The translations under genes and the position numbers were made by a program. A DNA stretch of 64,000 bases, from NCBI GenBank assembly GCA_031772625.1, contig CM062814.1, positions 361,371,750 to 361,435,749 on the forward strand. Reading direction: 5' to 3'. The notes under the pieces were generated by a model, which saw nothing but the letters and a program-made list of their open reading frames with translations, was not told the DNA's origin and did no database searches. This DNA is from Pinus tabuliformis. Taxonomy: Eukaryota > Streptophyta > Pinopsida > Pinales > Pinaceae. Shown here piece by piece: positions 32,219 to 43,780 of the stretch (position 1 is its first letter; every line of letters begins with the position of its first letter).

Positions 32219-33969
32219 AGCCATATCGCAATATTGCAATTGGCCTTGTCCAAAGCATTTATATAACACGTACCACTGTTTACCAGACCCACTAATTATT
32301 ATGAACTGGGGCGTATAGTATTTCATGTCCTACCTTATGGCCGGACATGGTTTTCTAATATATTCTTTTGTTTTTGAAAAAAACATTAAAGTCTTGGTTT
32401 TCAAAGGCAAGCCTATTGTTACGGACCCGCCAGTGGTATTAACACATATGTATACATGTTGGGTCCGGGACCATATTGTATATCGCAATCGATGGGGTCC
32501 CAGGGCCTATATCTATATGGCACTTCGCTATAATCTGGACCCAATGGGTTTATTAACCGCGATATATATATTTTCGAGCCTGGAGCCCCAATCACATATC
32601 ACATTGGTGGAACCCAAGAACATTATACAAGGAATGCTATGGTATTCTAGACAATTATCGGTCCGGGCATATAATATTTCAAGTCTGGCTGTAACATCGG
32701 ATGTGGGTTTCCCTTATTCTCCTCTGTTTTTTTGAAAAGTATTAAGTTCTTGTATTTAAAGGGAAAGCCCATTGAAGCATTATGATGTGATATGGTGGAC
32801 CCGATGGGAACTATAGGCCCGAGTGTATAAATTTGAATTTTGGTTGTACAGTCAGATGCGGGGTTTTGTGATGATTTTCAATGTAAACCAAGTTTTCACC
32901 TGCGGGACTTATTCAGTGCATAAATTAAAAGGAAGGGAGGATTATTTCACATTTGATGTTATAAACACAAGATTCATGTTTTGTAGGCCTATTTTCCATA
33001 TGTCTCACAGTCATAGCTAATATAAACTATTTTTCAGGAAAATTCGAGAAGACCCAGTAATGGATAAAGGTGAATTGTATCAAGATGACACATCTTCTCC
33101 ACCGGTGTCAACATTGTGAAACACACTCTACGAAAGGGAAGATGGACCATGAAAGTGCGTAATGGAGGCACTCCTTCAGTTCAACGGAAGCACTCATGAT
33201 GGCGCTAATCCATCAAGATGTCATCATTGCCAGGTGCATCACAAAGCATGCCAGATGTGGAATGATGAGTGCAGCATGTCCAGTTTCCTTCAGGAAATGA
33301 CAGAGAATGATAGCCACTCCACACAGGTGCTAAGAAATGATTCACAATCCTCCTCCGTTCGAAAGGCATCCATTCATTTCCGCAGGAAGGAGAATGCTCC
33401 ACCAAGGGTGACCTTGGCATGTTAGTTGTTTCACTGACTGTTCTCATTTGTATATGCTAAATTGTGTAATGAAATGGGGAAATGAAACGTCATGGATGAC
33501 CAAGGGTCATTCAGGGCTGCATAAGTATTACCTCCAGATAGGAGAGAGGGGCGTTTTGTTTGGAGAAAACAACTTTGATTTATTGTGAATAAAGAGGACT
33601 GTTTGGTTGAAGATGGAGCTTGCTATTTCAATTTGTTTCCATTTCTATGATATGTTTAGAATCAGTGTGTTGTTGCTGGTATATGTACAAAATGTGATTT
33701 TCTTTGTGCACAATGATAACTAGTTGTTCATGGTTATTCCTGGTTATTTTAATGTAATTCAATAGCATTGATAATTCATGAAAGGTTTCTAATTCCAGAC
33801 TTTGTTAAACATCAGTCGCAAGTGTTATATGTATTGAAAGGAACATATATTATGTATGAGTAATTAAGACCCGTTGGAATTAGCCATTCCAAATGAAAGT
33901 AGGCCTAATTGGGGCTTGTGATCAGGTTAGTTCCCCTTGTTGGTATAGCGAAAATTCACCATGTCAACA

Positions 33970-34552
33970 CCAGCTTAGTTAAGCAATGGTTAGGCCTATC
34001 AATCTATATTGGAAGGTAGCAAATCATGTATTGATATACCTCAAACGCACTACTCAGTTTGGGTTATGGTATAGATAGACAGAGGGAGTGAAGCTTCAAG
34101 GATTCACCGATGGAGTTTGGGCATGGAGTCCATTCGACAAGAAGAGAACATTAGGAGGGATTTTCAGTATTGGGACAACAACAATTTCTTGGTACAATAG
34201 GAAACAAAGATCAATTACGCTCAGTTTGGCAGAGGCAGACTGCATGGCTGCAAGTCAGGTAACATGCGAGGTTATCTAGATGAGGAACATCAGTGTTGGT
34301 TTGTTTGGTCAGCAAATGGATCCGACAATGATTTATTGTCATAATCAAAAAATTTATGAGCTGTCCAAGCATATGCATATTCAGTATCATCATCTCAATG
34401 ATTTTGTATTGAGGTGGATCATGTTGTTAGACTACATTCCCACAGAGAAGTAAGATGTTGTCATCTTGACAAAGGAATTGTCGAGATGTAAATTCGAGTT
34501 TCACAGAGACACGATTGAGGTAGTTGATAATCCATTTCTTGTTGAGAGGGTG
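33970..34552 (+). pseudogene. E1: outer Copia element, RNase H part (right half)
   Basis: Continues the reading broken at 703: a YxSLVxQWL-like stretch stands where the family has the conserved SLVGSLLYL region. RNase H follows with KLQGFTDGVWAWSPFDKKR, TTTISWYNRKQRSITLSLAE and ADCMAASQ (34088-34279). The last part, with the primer-grip end (SKHMHIQYHHLNDFVL), runs to a purine-rich GTTGAGAGGGTG before the LTR. Stops at 34277-34279 and elsewhere inactivate it. Confidence 0.82.
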
Positions 34553-35500
34553 TGTTGAGAATTGAAAACAAGAATTCCAGTTTAATTTGTCCTTGAATTA
34601 AATTTTAATTCTATTCTCATAGCAACTTAAAATAGTTAAACTAACTTTATTAAACTTACTTAACTTAGAAAATTTGAGTTGGAATTCTTTTGGAAGACAT
34701 GTATATGTTCTACCTACTTTGTAGGAGTCCAATGTGAGTTAATTGTGAGTTGTAAAATAGAAGACTCATTTTCATGAGTCAATTCGGTTAAATTAGTTGT
34801 CAAACGAATTGAGTGAACTAATAATGAGTTAACAGTCAGTGGTGACACTAATGAACTCCACCCATTCTACTCTAGTTAACTGAATATTTACTCATCAAAA
34901 GCTCATGCATGTCAATTCTGAGAGAGACCCAATTGAGACTAGAGTGCAGGGAAAATGTACTATTGTTTTTAGATTTTTCTTAGTTGCACTGATAACGAAT
35001 GTAATTGGGAACCGATTCTGAAGGGTTTGCACTATTTTTAGAGGCTTTATTTCCCTGTAAATGCAGGCTATCCTTCATAGGAATTACACATTGGAATAGA
35101 GACTTGGAGAGCTTGTGAATAGGCTAAGATTTGGCATTGGGCTTGCTTATGAGTTGGATATTCAATTTCCTGAGTGTTGGGATTTTTCTAGAGAGAAGAA
35201 GCATTGTAGTTTCATCTTATTTTTTAGATTAATACAAAACACATAGTGGGGTATTGAGTTGTGGCTTCCCCTGGATATTTATTGCCTTATGTGCCTTTGA
35301 TTCTCTTCCTTTATTTATTATTGTTTTCTAGATGTTTATGGGCTTCCATTGTAAAGAGTAGAAGTAGATTATTGTCTTTTCTTAAGCAAATTGCATTAGC
35401 TTGTGAATATACATGATTTTTCTACAATCACAATGTTTCAAAATCGAGAAGGCTAGTTTGACTCATGAACTCAATATTTTCCAAGTATAATTTTTCATCT
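34553..35500 (+). repeat. E1 3' LTR (right edge uncertain)
   Basis: Begins TGTTGAGAATTGAAAACAAG directly after the polypurine-like GAGAGGGTG. Contains the usual AT-rich LTR sequence and several polyadenylation-like words. The 5' LTR is outside the window, so I could not find the right edge by comparison; 35.4-35.53 kb is my estimate. Confidence 0.6.
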
Positions 35501-36082
35501 CTGGTGTTGTTGCATTGCTAGTAGGCCTGGACAATACCCCAGTGAAGTCACGCAAGAACAAAATCATTTCCCCACTCCCAATGAGCTTGATCAGTACCTC
35601 GGTGGAGTTGCATGCTTTACCTCTTTGTGCAGGAGGCCTTTCTCTTATTTCGCCTTTGTTTTTTTTGTTTTTTTTTAAAGAGGAATTTGCATAGAAAATT
35701 ATTTATTTTTGGTCTGGAAGAAGGATCCAGAATTATTGAGAGCGAGTGATGTTATTCCTTTAGAGAAGCGTGTAAAACCTCTAATTTAGTTTTTCTCATT
35801 TAGATTTTCCCTTTCTCTGATTCTACTAGTTGGATGAGCTTGAAAACACCAAGTAGAAAATTGAGTATAGGCATGGGGTTTCCCAAGTTGGCCACAAGTT
35901 CATGATTTTCCCTGAACTTTTCTTATAGATGGATCATATTTTCTGTTGAGACTTCATTGGCCAAAATTTACATCCAAGAAGAGATAAGGTGGACACAGGA
36001 TTGGCCAAGTGCTGTAATGTCATAAGACTCCTGGACTTCAACCACATACTTATTCAAATGCCAGAACACAATGCACGACAAC
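35501..36082. other. Unassigned sequence
   Basis: About 580 bp without coding capacity. It has a weak internal repeat (GGACAATACCCCAGTGAAGT near 35529 against GATCAGTACCTCGGTGGAGT near 35590) and T-rich runs at 35658-35675. No element recognised. Confidence 0.4.
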
Positions 36083-36702
36083 CATTAGGGGAATTTTTAG
36101 GTCTAAAATGGTCCTCCTAGGAAAAATGTACAACCAAAAAATACTTTATAAGAACCAATCGAATTCAAGATTATTATGTCAAGCATGGGGCATGATTCAC
36201 CATTTTTGGAGTAAAAAGGTAAAAATATTTAAAAATCATAAAATAATAAAACTACTTCTTCAACTCGTATTTTCAACTTATCTCCCTCGGATTTTACTAA
36301 AAGTTTGAGCGGGAGTACTCGTCGGATGAAAAATTAATTCCTTATCCAAGGAGTACCCGTGATTCATACTTTTGATGGAACTTGCTACACAAAAATGAGA
36401 AATACCTGAAAAGATGTTATTAAAATCATGTTTTTCATGTATTTCACATTTTTGGTGTAGCAGGGTCCATTGAAAGTATGCAACATGGGTACTCCGAATC
36501 AAATTATTCATCGGATGAGTGTTGCCACTTGAAATTTGAGTAAACCCTTACAGAGATAAGTTGAAAATACAAGTTGAAAAATTAGGTTTTTCATTTTTCC
36601 CTCTAGAATTTGACAATGTAATCTAATTTTACTTTACTATTTCCACTATTATTTTATAATTTACTTAGGATGCCTATTTTAGACCTCAAAAATCCCCTAA
36701 TG
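36083..36702. mobile_element. E7a: long-palindrome foldback/MITE-like element
   Basis: About 620 bp whose two halves are imperfect inverted repeats. The ends are CATTAGGGGA and TCCCCTAATG, next to TTTTTAGGTCTAAAAT and ATTTTAGACCTCAAAAA. Inner landmarks pair as well: ATTTTCAACTTATCTCCCT with AGAGATAAGTTGAAAAT, AGTACTCGTCGGATG with CATCGGATGAGT, and ACAAAAATGAGAAATAC with GTATTTCACATTTTTGGTGT. The centre is near 36405-36420. It has no coding capacity. A second copy in the opposite orientation lies at 56614-57240. A TA target duplication is possible because TA stands next to GGGGA at both ends. Confidence 0.8.
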
Positions 36703-36859
36703 TATTTATTTACAAAACGAAATGACAATACATCAAGACAAAGAAAATAAAAATGAACCAAAAACAACAAACCAAAACAATAGAACAAGCACTAAATACA
36801 CTATGTAGATAGTGTGGGGTGTGGCCACAGATTATTGAAAATAATGTTTTAAGTGTTAG
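36703..36859. other. Unassigned A-rich sequence
   Basis: About 160 bp of A-rich DNA between E7a and the integrase end of E8. It may be the remains of the E8 3' end; no LTR is visible. Confidence 0.35.
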
Positions 36860-36869
36860 CTATTGATAG

Positions 36870-37900
36870 GGAGGTTGTAAGTCCTACCGTCAAGTGATTG
36901 TAGATGGTACGTGTCTTGGCCAACCTTTTTGTGAATCGTAAAGGGACCAATCCACAGAGGCTAGAACTTAATGTGTTTGCCTTTGTCCTTGGGGGGTTTA
37001 TCACACTTCAAGGCTAAGTCACCCACAATGAAGTTGGTGTTCCCTGTAGACTTCCTATTAAACCATCTCTTGATACAATTATGGTGAATTGTGAAATTTT
37101 CATTTTCTTTCAACCTTTCTCCCTGTAGCTTGTGTAATGTGTCCATCGTATGTTGAACCAATAGACACAGGTTGCCTTGGGATTCTTCGGATAACTCAAG
37201 AAAAAGAAATAGATATTTTGTGGGAGGATGGAGTTTTTTCCATATACCAGGAAGTAAGGGCAGGTATTCAGAGAGGTCTTGGGTGTGACTCAGTCAAACC
37301 AAAGACACTTCACCAGAGTGGAAAGATAGTTTCATTGTTTAGAGTAAATGGTGTTTTTTATGATGAAAATAAGATTCTTATTTGTAGACTCAACAAGACC
37401 ATTTCCCTGTGGGTAGCAGTTAGTTGAATTATTTAATACAATACCATTTCTAAATGCAAAGTCATAAAGTTTTAACGAACATAAATACATTTAATTGTAA
37501 AAAACAAGTGATATAGGAATGTCAAACCTCGAGATGATGTTATGTCTTAGGAAGATGGTGACTTCCTGGTCATTCACTTGTTTTAGTGGAACTGATTCTG
37601 TCCACTGCATGAATTAATTTGAGGCAGTTAGTATGTAGCGGTGTTTCTTTGATGAATGTGGGAAAATATTCACAATAATTTCCAAGCCCCACCATTGTAA
37701 TGGTTCATCCACTGCAATAGGTTGCAGTGGGGTTGCTGACCTTCATTATTTTCTGACACATCTTTGACTGACCAGACACTTGCGAGCATATGCATGTGCA
37801 CCTTTGAACAATGTGGTCTAGTCGAAACTGGCTCTCATGACTTTGTACCTTGTTTTATTACCCACGAAGTGACCCTCGTGTTGGTCCATCATGTATATCA
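36870..37900 (-). pseudogene. E8 integrase
   Basis: The core reads (near 37620-37480) QWTESVPLKQVNDQEVTIFL and RFDIPISLVFYN, then (near 37440-37390) NCYPQGNGLVESTNKNL, the third catalytic region. The C-terminal part is open at 37161-36961 (NRKSTGNTNFIVGDLALKCD) and continues to PLWIGPFTIHKKVGQDTYHL, the GPF module. Stops and shifts lie between the parts. The zinc-binding region near 37.8 kb is only hinted at. Confidence 0.78.
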
Positions 37901-38199
37901 CATAAGACTATCTCTGAATCTTGTGCTACCAGAAACTTGAGCAAATTCCATTGTGGTGCTTTCTGTATAGCACTCTGTGCACCAACTAGTAAGATGAGGC
38001 TTTGAGTCAGAGTGCCCTCTTCGTCTTCATAAAGAAGTGAAAGGGCATGGTTGCATGCTTAAGGTACTGGCACAGTTCTTCATACCAAGAGTTACAGTGC
38101 AAAGGCAGGGGTGCTCACTCTACATTGTACATGTCAATTTCTTACTCCCAACCAGTGAGACCTTCTTCTTCATCTTATGTGTGCACTACTTCCATTGCT

Positions 38200-38500
38200 A
38201 GTTTGTAAAGATCATACTCTTGTAGTCATGTCATCCAGTTCACTCGCCTTTCACCTAGATCTTGATGGACAAGCAATGACCTAACTAATGGGTGCGACAC
38301 AAAGACTATGCTATAATACTTCAATACGTATGGTATGAAGCATTTAAATACCTTTTATACAGTGTATGCTTACTCTTCCATGTCGCGATAGTTGATTTAT
38401 AGTCCCTACCAGCTTGTGTCCATGAACGAGATGGGACGTTCATTATTGAGCACGTCATTCTGAGTTAGTATTGCAGCGACTGAAGTGTCAGAAGAAAATG
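38200..38500 (-). pseudogene. E8 second RNase H (after reverse transcriptase)
   Basis: Reading from about 38490: TSVAAILTQND, PISFMDTSW, then KCFIPYVLKYYSIVFVSHPL and RSLLVHQDLGERRVNWMT. This is the ordinary Ty3 RNase H C-terminal half, with four or more internal stops. Confidence 0.72.
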
Positions 38501-39568
38501 CTTAGAGAAAAGAATATTTATCAAAATATGGACTATAAAGTGCAGGTGATTTTGCTCTCTCCTACTTAATACGGGAAAATATGTCCTTTTCCTTCTTTCC
38601 CTAGCTATAAACTACATCCTTCTCGATAATCCCTTGTATGGGCTTGAAAATTTGTACATAATCAGAGATGAACTTTCTGAGGAAGGACTGCATAGACTTC
38701 TTGTTCACGGGATGAGGAATCTACGTGCTGGTTTAGAATCAGTCTGGATCTACCTTGATCCCACTCTTGGCAATAATGTGCCCAAGTAGGTTCCCCTCAA
38801 AGTCTACAAATACACTCTTCTTGAGATTCAAGTATATCCCATACTTGCGACATCACTCAAAGACCTTCTTGAGATGATGCAGGTGGTCTGACTATTTTCT
38901 GGAAAAAACGGTTACGTCATCAAGGTAGAACATCATTCTCTATTCGATGAGCCCACAGAAGGTGATGTCAATTACACGCTGAAAATTTGCAGCTTTGTTT
39001 ACTAGTCTAAATGGAATTCTTCAATAAGCGACATACCCCACTTGGTATGGAAAGGCTTTTTTAGCCTGTCAAACTTTGCTACCAGAACCTGGTTGTATCC
39101 TGAAAAATCATCTAGCAGAGAAAACATTTATCTTGTAGATTCTCTCTACAAGATGTATTCCATGGATGTCGCAAGGTAATTGTCTTTGTCTGAGGAACGA
39201 TTGAGGTTATAGAAATCTATGCATAGGTAGATCTCCCCAGATTTATTTCTCATAGGAACTAAGTTTGAAACCGATGTAGAATAATAAACTTTGCTTATTA
39301 TCTGAGCATCCAATAACTTAGTAAACTATTTTTGAATGAGGGGCTTCAATGATGGATGTACTTTCCTTATCTTCTCTTGAAATGATTTGGCTACTTCCTT
39401 AACTGGGATGATGTGTTGGATTATTTGCATATCATATATTTTCAAGTCATCATACGTCCATGCAAACACCTCATGGTACTGTCTAAATAGGTGAACAAAG
39501 GCTTGCCACTCTTCCAGTGTGAAAAACATACCGAGATTAATGAACTTCAGATCTTTGTCCATTCCCAA
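38500..39568 (-). pseudogene. E8 reverse transcriptase
   Basis: The N-terminal part is open at 39568-39326, with FTLEEWQAFVHLFRQYHEVF and QEKIRKVHPSLKPLIQK. The polymerase follows with stops: a KFVPMRNKSGEIYLCIDFYN-like stretch near 39.2 kb and the catalytic motif YLDD within FYLDDVTVFS (38916-38927). Then come KKVFE.CRKYGIYLN and LGHIIAKSGIKVDPD. The enzyme copies element RNA; this copy is dead. Confidence 0.8.
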
Positions 39569-39574
39569 ATTAAT

Positions 39575-39900
39575 CTATTCATGCATCAGTGTGGGACTGT
39601 GGGTTTCAACATTACTAGGTTCCTGGATTGAGTTTTTCAAGTCATATAACTTCTTGAGTGAAACCACACCCTTGGGGATGAGGTTTCCTTTACTTGCATC
39701 ATTTGTGTCTTGTAGAGACTTCTTGTGCTCATTTGCATCTGTCCCTACATCCTTGAAGACATCGGTGTTGGCCATGAAATGTGGTATCTACTCATCATCA
39801 TCAAAAACATGTAAGTTAGTGATGTTATCAGGGATATATGGCTTATAAAAATATCAATAGAAAATATATCCCTAAGCAGTGTCATCCTAGTAGTTGTATT
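39575..39900 (-). pseudogene. E8 linker between upstream RNase H and reverse transcriptase
   Basis: Contains DASKGNLIPKGVVSLKKLYD in the frame 39775-39575. Segments of this type (IPKGVxxLExLYDL) join the two domains in related plant Ty3 polyproteins as I recall them. No enzymatic motif. Confidence 0.6.
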
Positions 39901-40260
39901 AGCCAAGGCATTTGTAACTGCATTATGCATTCTCGATACAAAAATCATATTGAAAGCCTTGAATTTAGGGATAAGTTTCCATACCTCTTGTTGGCAACTC
40001 TTAAGATGGGGTGAAACACAATGTATGGTGTTAGGTACCTAGAGTACCACGATCTATGAATCACCTACCACTTTAAGCACAACAACATTGCCACTGATGG
40101 ATTTATGTAAGCCCAAAATAAGTGCTTCATATTAGGAAGTGTTGTTTATGCACTTGACCTCCAAGCGGCTTGAGACTAAGTGTTTCCTTTTCCTTGGGTC
40201 TATCAAAACACACCCGGATCGAGAGCCATCCCCTTTCTTCAATCTGTCGAAATACAAGGT
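39880..40260 (-). pseudogene. E8 upstream RNase H domain
   Basis: Reading from about 40258: DMWTLYFDRLKKGDGSRSG, CVLIDPRKRKHLVSSRLEV, then a stop where the catalytic Glu of the EYEAL motif is expected. It continues YEALILGLHKS, VVVLKVVGDS, a second stop, IHCVSPHLKSCQQEVWKL, and FVSRMHNAVTNALANTTTRM. The catalytic Asp is kept in LYFD and in VGDS. It is a complete type-I RNase H of the extra (archaeal-like) kind known from plant Ty3 elements, in the position before reverse transcriptase. Confidence 0.8.
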
Positions 40261-40439
40261 CCACATGTCATTTGTACAAGGACCACTTTCCATGCTAGTA
40301 CTTCTAACACTACTGCTGCTACTGTTACAATGTACTGTACAAGTTTCATTTCTATTAGTTGGGCAAGGAAGGGGACCCAACTGTGTGTCTAGTGGGGTGG
40401 GGCTTGGCTATGCAAGACAACACCCCAGATGTGTTTCCA

Positions 40440-40622
40440 AAACTAAATTTCCTAACATAAGCTCTGTGAAAGCCAATGGTTCATTTTCACCATTCAAGGG
40501 AGTAACATTATGTTTCGTATATCTTTCGGACAACACCTGAATCTGGTTATTTCTACCCTTGTACGAAACCCTTAAATGTGACTAGTCCATATAAAGTATC
40601 CTTGCAACTTGTTGGAATAGTG
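40440..40622 (-). pseudogene. E8 protease, second part (left of E9)
   Basis: Resumes after E9 with KLQGYFIWTSH, then the conserved downstream region around LNGENEP-like and LVLETHLGCCL-like residues in shifted frames. It joins logically to 45731-46000, showing that E9 interrupts the protease. Confidence 0.6.
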
Positions 40623-41123
40623 TGTAGGTTTTAACACCATATAGAAATTACCTCCATACAAATTCTAAAACACAGAAAATAAACAATGGGAGAGCATAAC
40701 ACATAAAACACATATACACAGAGATTTTCCCCTGGATCCCAGAACCGGGTCTACCAGCTTGATTTTTCATTATGTTCCTTTCAATGTTACAACACATATT
40801 TATACATGCCGAAGCATCCAATACCATGGAACAAAAACCATCACGTCCAAAACCATGGACCGAAAACTATCGTGTCCAAAAACATGTGCAAAAATCATGC
40901 ACAAAACCATAGGTGGGTTTGCCCAACCTGTCATAGGTTCCAAAACCAAAATTTTCTAGGGTGCTGCCCCAGACCCCATAGAGTGGGGTTACTTGCACCC
41001 CTCAAACCCCCTATGAGACCCCCACTATGCAATTAGTGCAACGAAGGGGGGGCTTCGCCTCCCCTCTAACCCCTTGGTTAACTACATGGGCTAGTCGTGG
41101 AATGAATATAACACAACCCAACA
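40623..41123 (-). repeat. E9 3' LTR (left copy)
   Basis: 501 bp, TGTAGGTTTT to CAACCCAACA on the plus strand, matching 45232-45730. Contains repeated CCATGGA..AAAACCATC units (about 22 bp) near 40820-40890 in both LTRs. Confidence 0.92.
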
Positions 41124-41136
41124 ATCTCCCACTTGT
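41124..41136 (-). other. E9 polypurine tract
   Basis: Minus strand AACAAGTGGGAGAT ends at the 3' LTR, the usual Copia arrangement. Confidence 0.75.
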
Positions 41137-41239
41137 TGTTTTCTTCCCACAAGAGGCCTCAAGAGAGCTTAGTCATTTATCTAGCCCTACAACGCCCATT
41201 GTTTGTCTACATGAAGAGAACTTCTTAGAGCTCACAAAT

Positions 41240-42739
41240 TTTGTCAATTTGCATTTGCAGTATTCTTCAAAGTGTCCACCTTTACCAGCAACACCTTTTT
41301 GTCTTCTATCATATCCCTCACAAAGTGATACTGAACATGAATGTGATTTATCTTTAAATGATATGCAGGGTTCTCTCCCAAGAAAATTGCACATTGGCTG
41401 TCACAGTATATCCTTATAGCTCCCTGTACTAACCCTATACTTTAACACAATCTATGCAACCAAACTACTTCCTTGCTTGCATGAGTGGCTACCATGTATT
41501 CTGCCTCTATAGTTGATAGTGCCAGTACAAATTGTTTCTTACTCATCCAATTGACTACACCTCCAAATAGGTTAAACAGATACCCACTTGTAGATATTCT
41601 CTGATCTAGATCTCCAGCCTAGTTTGCATCAACAAAGCCACGAATATCCAACACTCTATCCAATCCTAGTCTTCCTTGGTAGCACAAACCATAATCACTA
41701 GTGCCACGCAAATACCTAAAAACTCGCTTCATTGTTGTCCAATGCTCCTTTCCTGGTTTTGACATAAACCTAATCAATACTCCCACTGCATGTGCAATGT
41801 CTAGTCTAGTACAGACCATTGCATCCATCAGGCTATTGACTGCACTTGTATATGGAACATGGGACATGTCCTCTTCATCTTCTTGTGTCTTGGGACACTG
41901 TTCAACAGATAAGTTTATACCAATAGGAATAGGAACCTTCACCGATTTACTATCTTGCATATTAAATCTTTGGAATATTGTCTCAACATACTTACTCTGG
42001 TTTAACCAGAGCTTCCTCTTTGGCTGATCTCTTTTAATTTCCATGCCCAAAATATAGTTTACAACACCAAGATCTTTCATGTTGAATTTGGAGGACAATT
42101 GTGCCTTCAAATCCTAGATAATTCCTTTGTCATTTCGAACCAGCAACATATCATCCACATAGAAGACCAAATAAATAACAAGGTCACCAATTAATATAAA
42201 ATACACATAGTGATCTACTTTGCTTCTGGAGAAGTCAAGTCCTCATATAAATGTATCAAATTTCCCATACCACATCCCTCAAAACATTTTAACCCATACA
42301 AAGACTTCTTTAACTTCAATACTAGTTCCTTCTGACCCTTCAGCGCAAAGCCTTCAGGTTGGTTCATGTAGATTTCCTCTTCGAGATCCCCGTGAAGAAA
42401 CGTTGTCTTCACATCCATCTATTCTACCTCAAAATCAAAAGCAGCAACAACAGATAAAAATAATCTAATAGAAGTTACCTTGGCAACAGGAGAAAAAATA
42501 TCACCAAAATCAATTCCCGACACCTGGGAATAACCTTTTGCTACCAATTGAGCTTTGTATTTCTCCACCTTTCCATCTAAATTTGTCTTCTTCTTGAACA
42601 CCCATTTTCTGCGAATGGGTTTCCTTCCAGCCGACAACTCCACCAGATCCCAAGCTTCATTTTTGTGCAAAGATGCCATTTCATCAACCCTGGCCTCTTT
42701 CCATAGTTTTCCATCCTCTGAATCTATTGATTCCTTCAC
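41240..42739 (-). pseudogene. E9 reverse transcriptase and RNase H
   Basis: Opens at 42739 with the usual prelude (NEAWDLVELSAGRKPIRRKW) and YSQVSGIDFGDIFSPVAKVT. After TAG at 42419-42421 comes [20 protein letters not shown] and KKSLYGLK. A frame change follows, and then the catalytic FYVDD near 42149-42163. The frame 42110-41619 gives the rest of the polymerase (NMKDLGVVNYILGMEIKRDQ and RLDIAHAVGVL). RNase H follows to about 41240, with KKQFVLALSTIEAEYM. Stops and shifts make it inactive. Confidence 0.88.
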
Positions 42740-42895
42740 TGTTTTGGGATCATCATTAGTAATAGATAAAGCAAAATTTGAACAAAAAGAAAATGGACTA
42801 TACCTTTCTCGCTGCCTTCTTTCTCAAACTGATCTTCTCACAACCAGAGTTTGTGGCTCTTCATCTTCTAATTCCCCCTATGCTGTAGAGTTTGA

Positions 42896-43780
42896 TTATT
42901 CCTCCTTTAGCTCAAACTCTATATTCTCAGGCTCCTTTTGTTGGACTTCATGTTTAATAACATCTTTCACCTCTCTGAACACCACATCTTGGCTATCCAC
43001 AACCTTCCTTGTTACTGGGTTCCAAAGCTTACAACCCTTTAAACCATCCTTATACCCAATAAAGATGCACTTTTCAGATTTACTATCCAACTTGGTTCAT
43101 TTCTCCTTTGTAACATGTACATATGCATCACATCCAAATACCCTCAGATGTGAAAGAGAGGGTTTCTTACCAGTCCATACCTCTTGTGGAGTTTTAACCT
43201 CCAACACTGATAAAGGTGATTTGTTGACCAAGTAACATGCTATGTCCACTGCCTCTGCCCAGAATTCCTATCCTAACTTAGCACCACTGAGCATTCTTCT
43301 CGCCCTTTCCATCAACGTCTTGTTAATTCTTTCTGCAACTCCATTTTGTTGAGGTGTATATGGAATAGTCTTCTATCGTGCTATACCATACTTCTTACAG
43401 AATTCTTCAAATTCCTTACTACAAAACTCTCCAACATTATTTTCCCTTAGCACCTTTATCTTCTTCTCTGTCTAGCTTTCCACCAGAGCCTTGAATTCTT
43501 TAAACCTGTCAAAGACTTCAGATTTCTTCTTAAGAAAATATATACATGTATTCCTTGAGAAGTCATCTATAAATGATACATAGTACACAGACTTACCTAG
43601 TGATGGAACCTTCATAGGTCCAAACACATCACTATGCACAAGCTCTAATATATGTCCCACCCTCTTACCACTAGAGGGGAAACTCACCCGATTCTACTTC
43701 CCATATACACAATTTTCACAGAAATCAAAATCCATAGAGCTATTACTCATACCTTCAACCATACCTTTACCATGAAGTAT
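42896..43780 (-). pseudogene. E9 integrase
   Basis: The core shows LELVHSDVFGPMKVPSLGK and YYVSFIDDFSRNTCIYFLKK (frame 43687-43472). The second and third catalytic regions follow (LRENNVGEF, with N for the expected D, then YTPQQNGVAERINKTLMERA). The C-terminal portion is VWTGKKPSLSHLRVFGCDAY and CIFIGYKDGLKGCKLWNPVT. In-frame TAG or TGA codons lie at 43694, 43472, 43373, 43268 and 43097. Confidence 0.88.

Larger units (their letters stand above)
704..33969 (+). mobile_element. E2: Ty3 LTR retrotransposon without reverse transcriptase, carrying four nested insertions
   Basis: Two diverged copies of one long sequence bracket a gag/RNase H/integrase interior. They are 704-1057 plus 8909-11165, and about 24641-24821 plus 30632-33969. 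I read them as the LTRs. The outer Copia reading continues across the outer edges, and the 10-bp word ACACCAGCTT occurs at both (695-704 and 33967-33976); it contains the target duplication, whose exact 5-6 bp I cannot fix. The right LTR ends in GTCAACA, and the same GTCAACA at 11159-11165 is followed by a primer-site-like sequence. Without E3, E4, E5 and E6 the element would be about 9.7 kb, with LTRs near 2.5 kb. The interior has no reverse transcriptase, so it would depend on a partner. Confidence 0.8.
24641..33969 (+). repeat. E2 3' LTR, interrupted by E5 and E6
   Basis: LTR sequence at about 24641-24821, 30632-30988 and 32085-33969. It aligns with the 5' LTR but is clearly diverged, roughly one difference in ten by eye. 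E5 is inserted at TAATG and E6 at TGGTTTT. The LTR ends GTCAACA at 33969, and the outer Copia resumes directly after. It includes a long TA microsatellite that is short in the other LTR. Confidence 0.78.

Noticed and set aside
31197-32258. Host gene encoding a DUF4283 zinc-finger protein
   Set aside because: The poly(A) end, the duplication of TGGTTTT and the uninterrupted second LTR copy show that it is a retroposed LINE ORF1.
32093-32326. Open frames rich in Ile-Tyr repeats across 32057-32326
   Set aside because: They translate the TA microsatellite; no protein is implied.
695-33976. Shared 10-bp word ACACCAGCTT as a 9-10-bp target duplication of a Mutator-type DNA transposon
   Set aside because: The outer ends are not inverted repeats, the two copies are in direct orientation, and a gag-integrase interior with a primer site lies between them, so an LTR element explains it better.
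34211-34393. Minus-strand frame opposite the E1 RNase H
   Set aside because: Shadow of the plus-strand RNase H reading, which has the family motifs.
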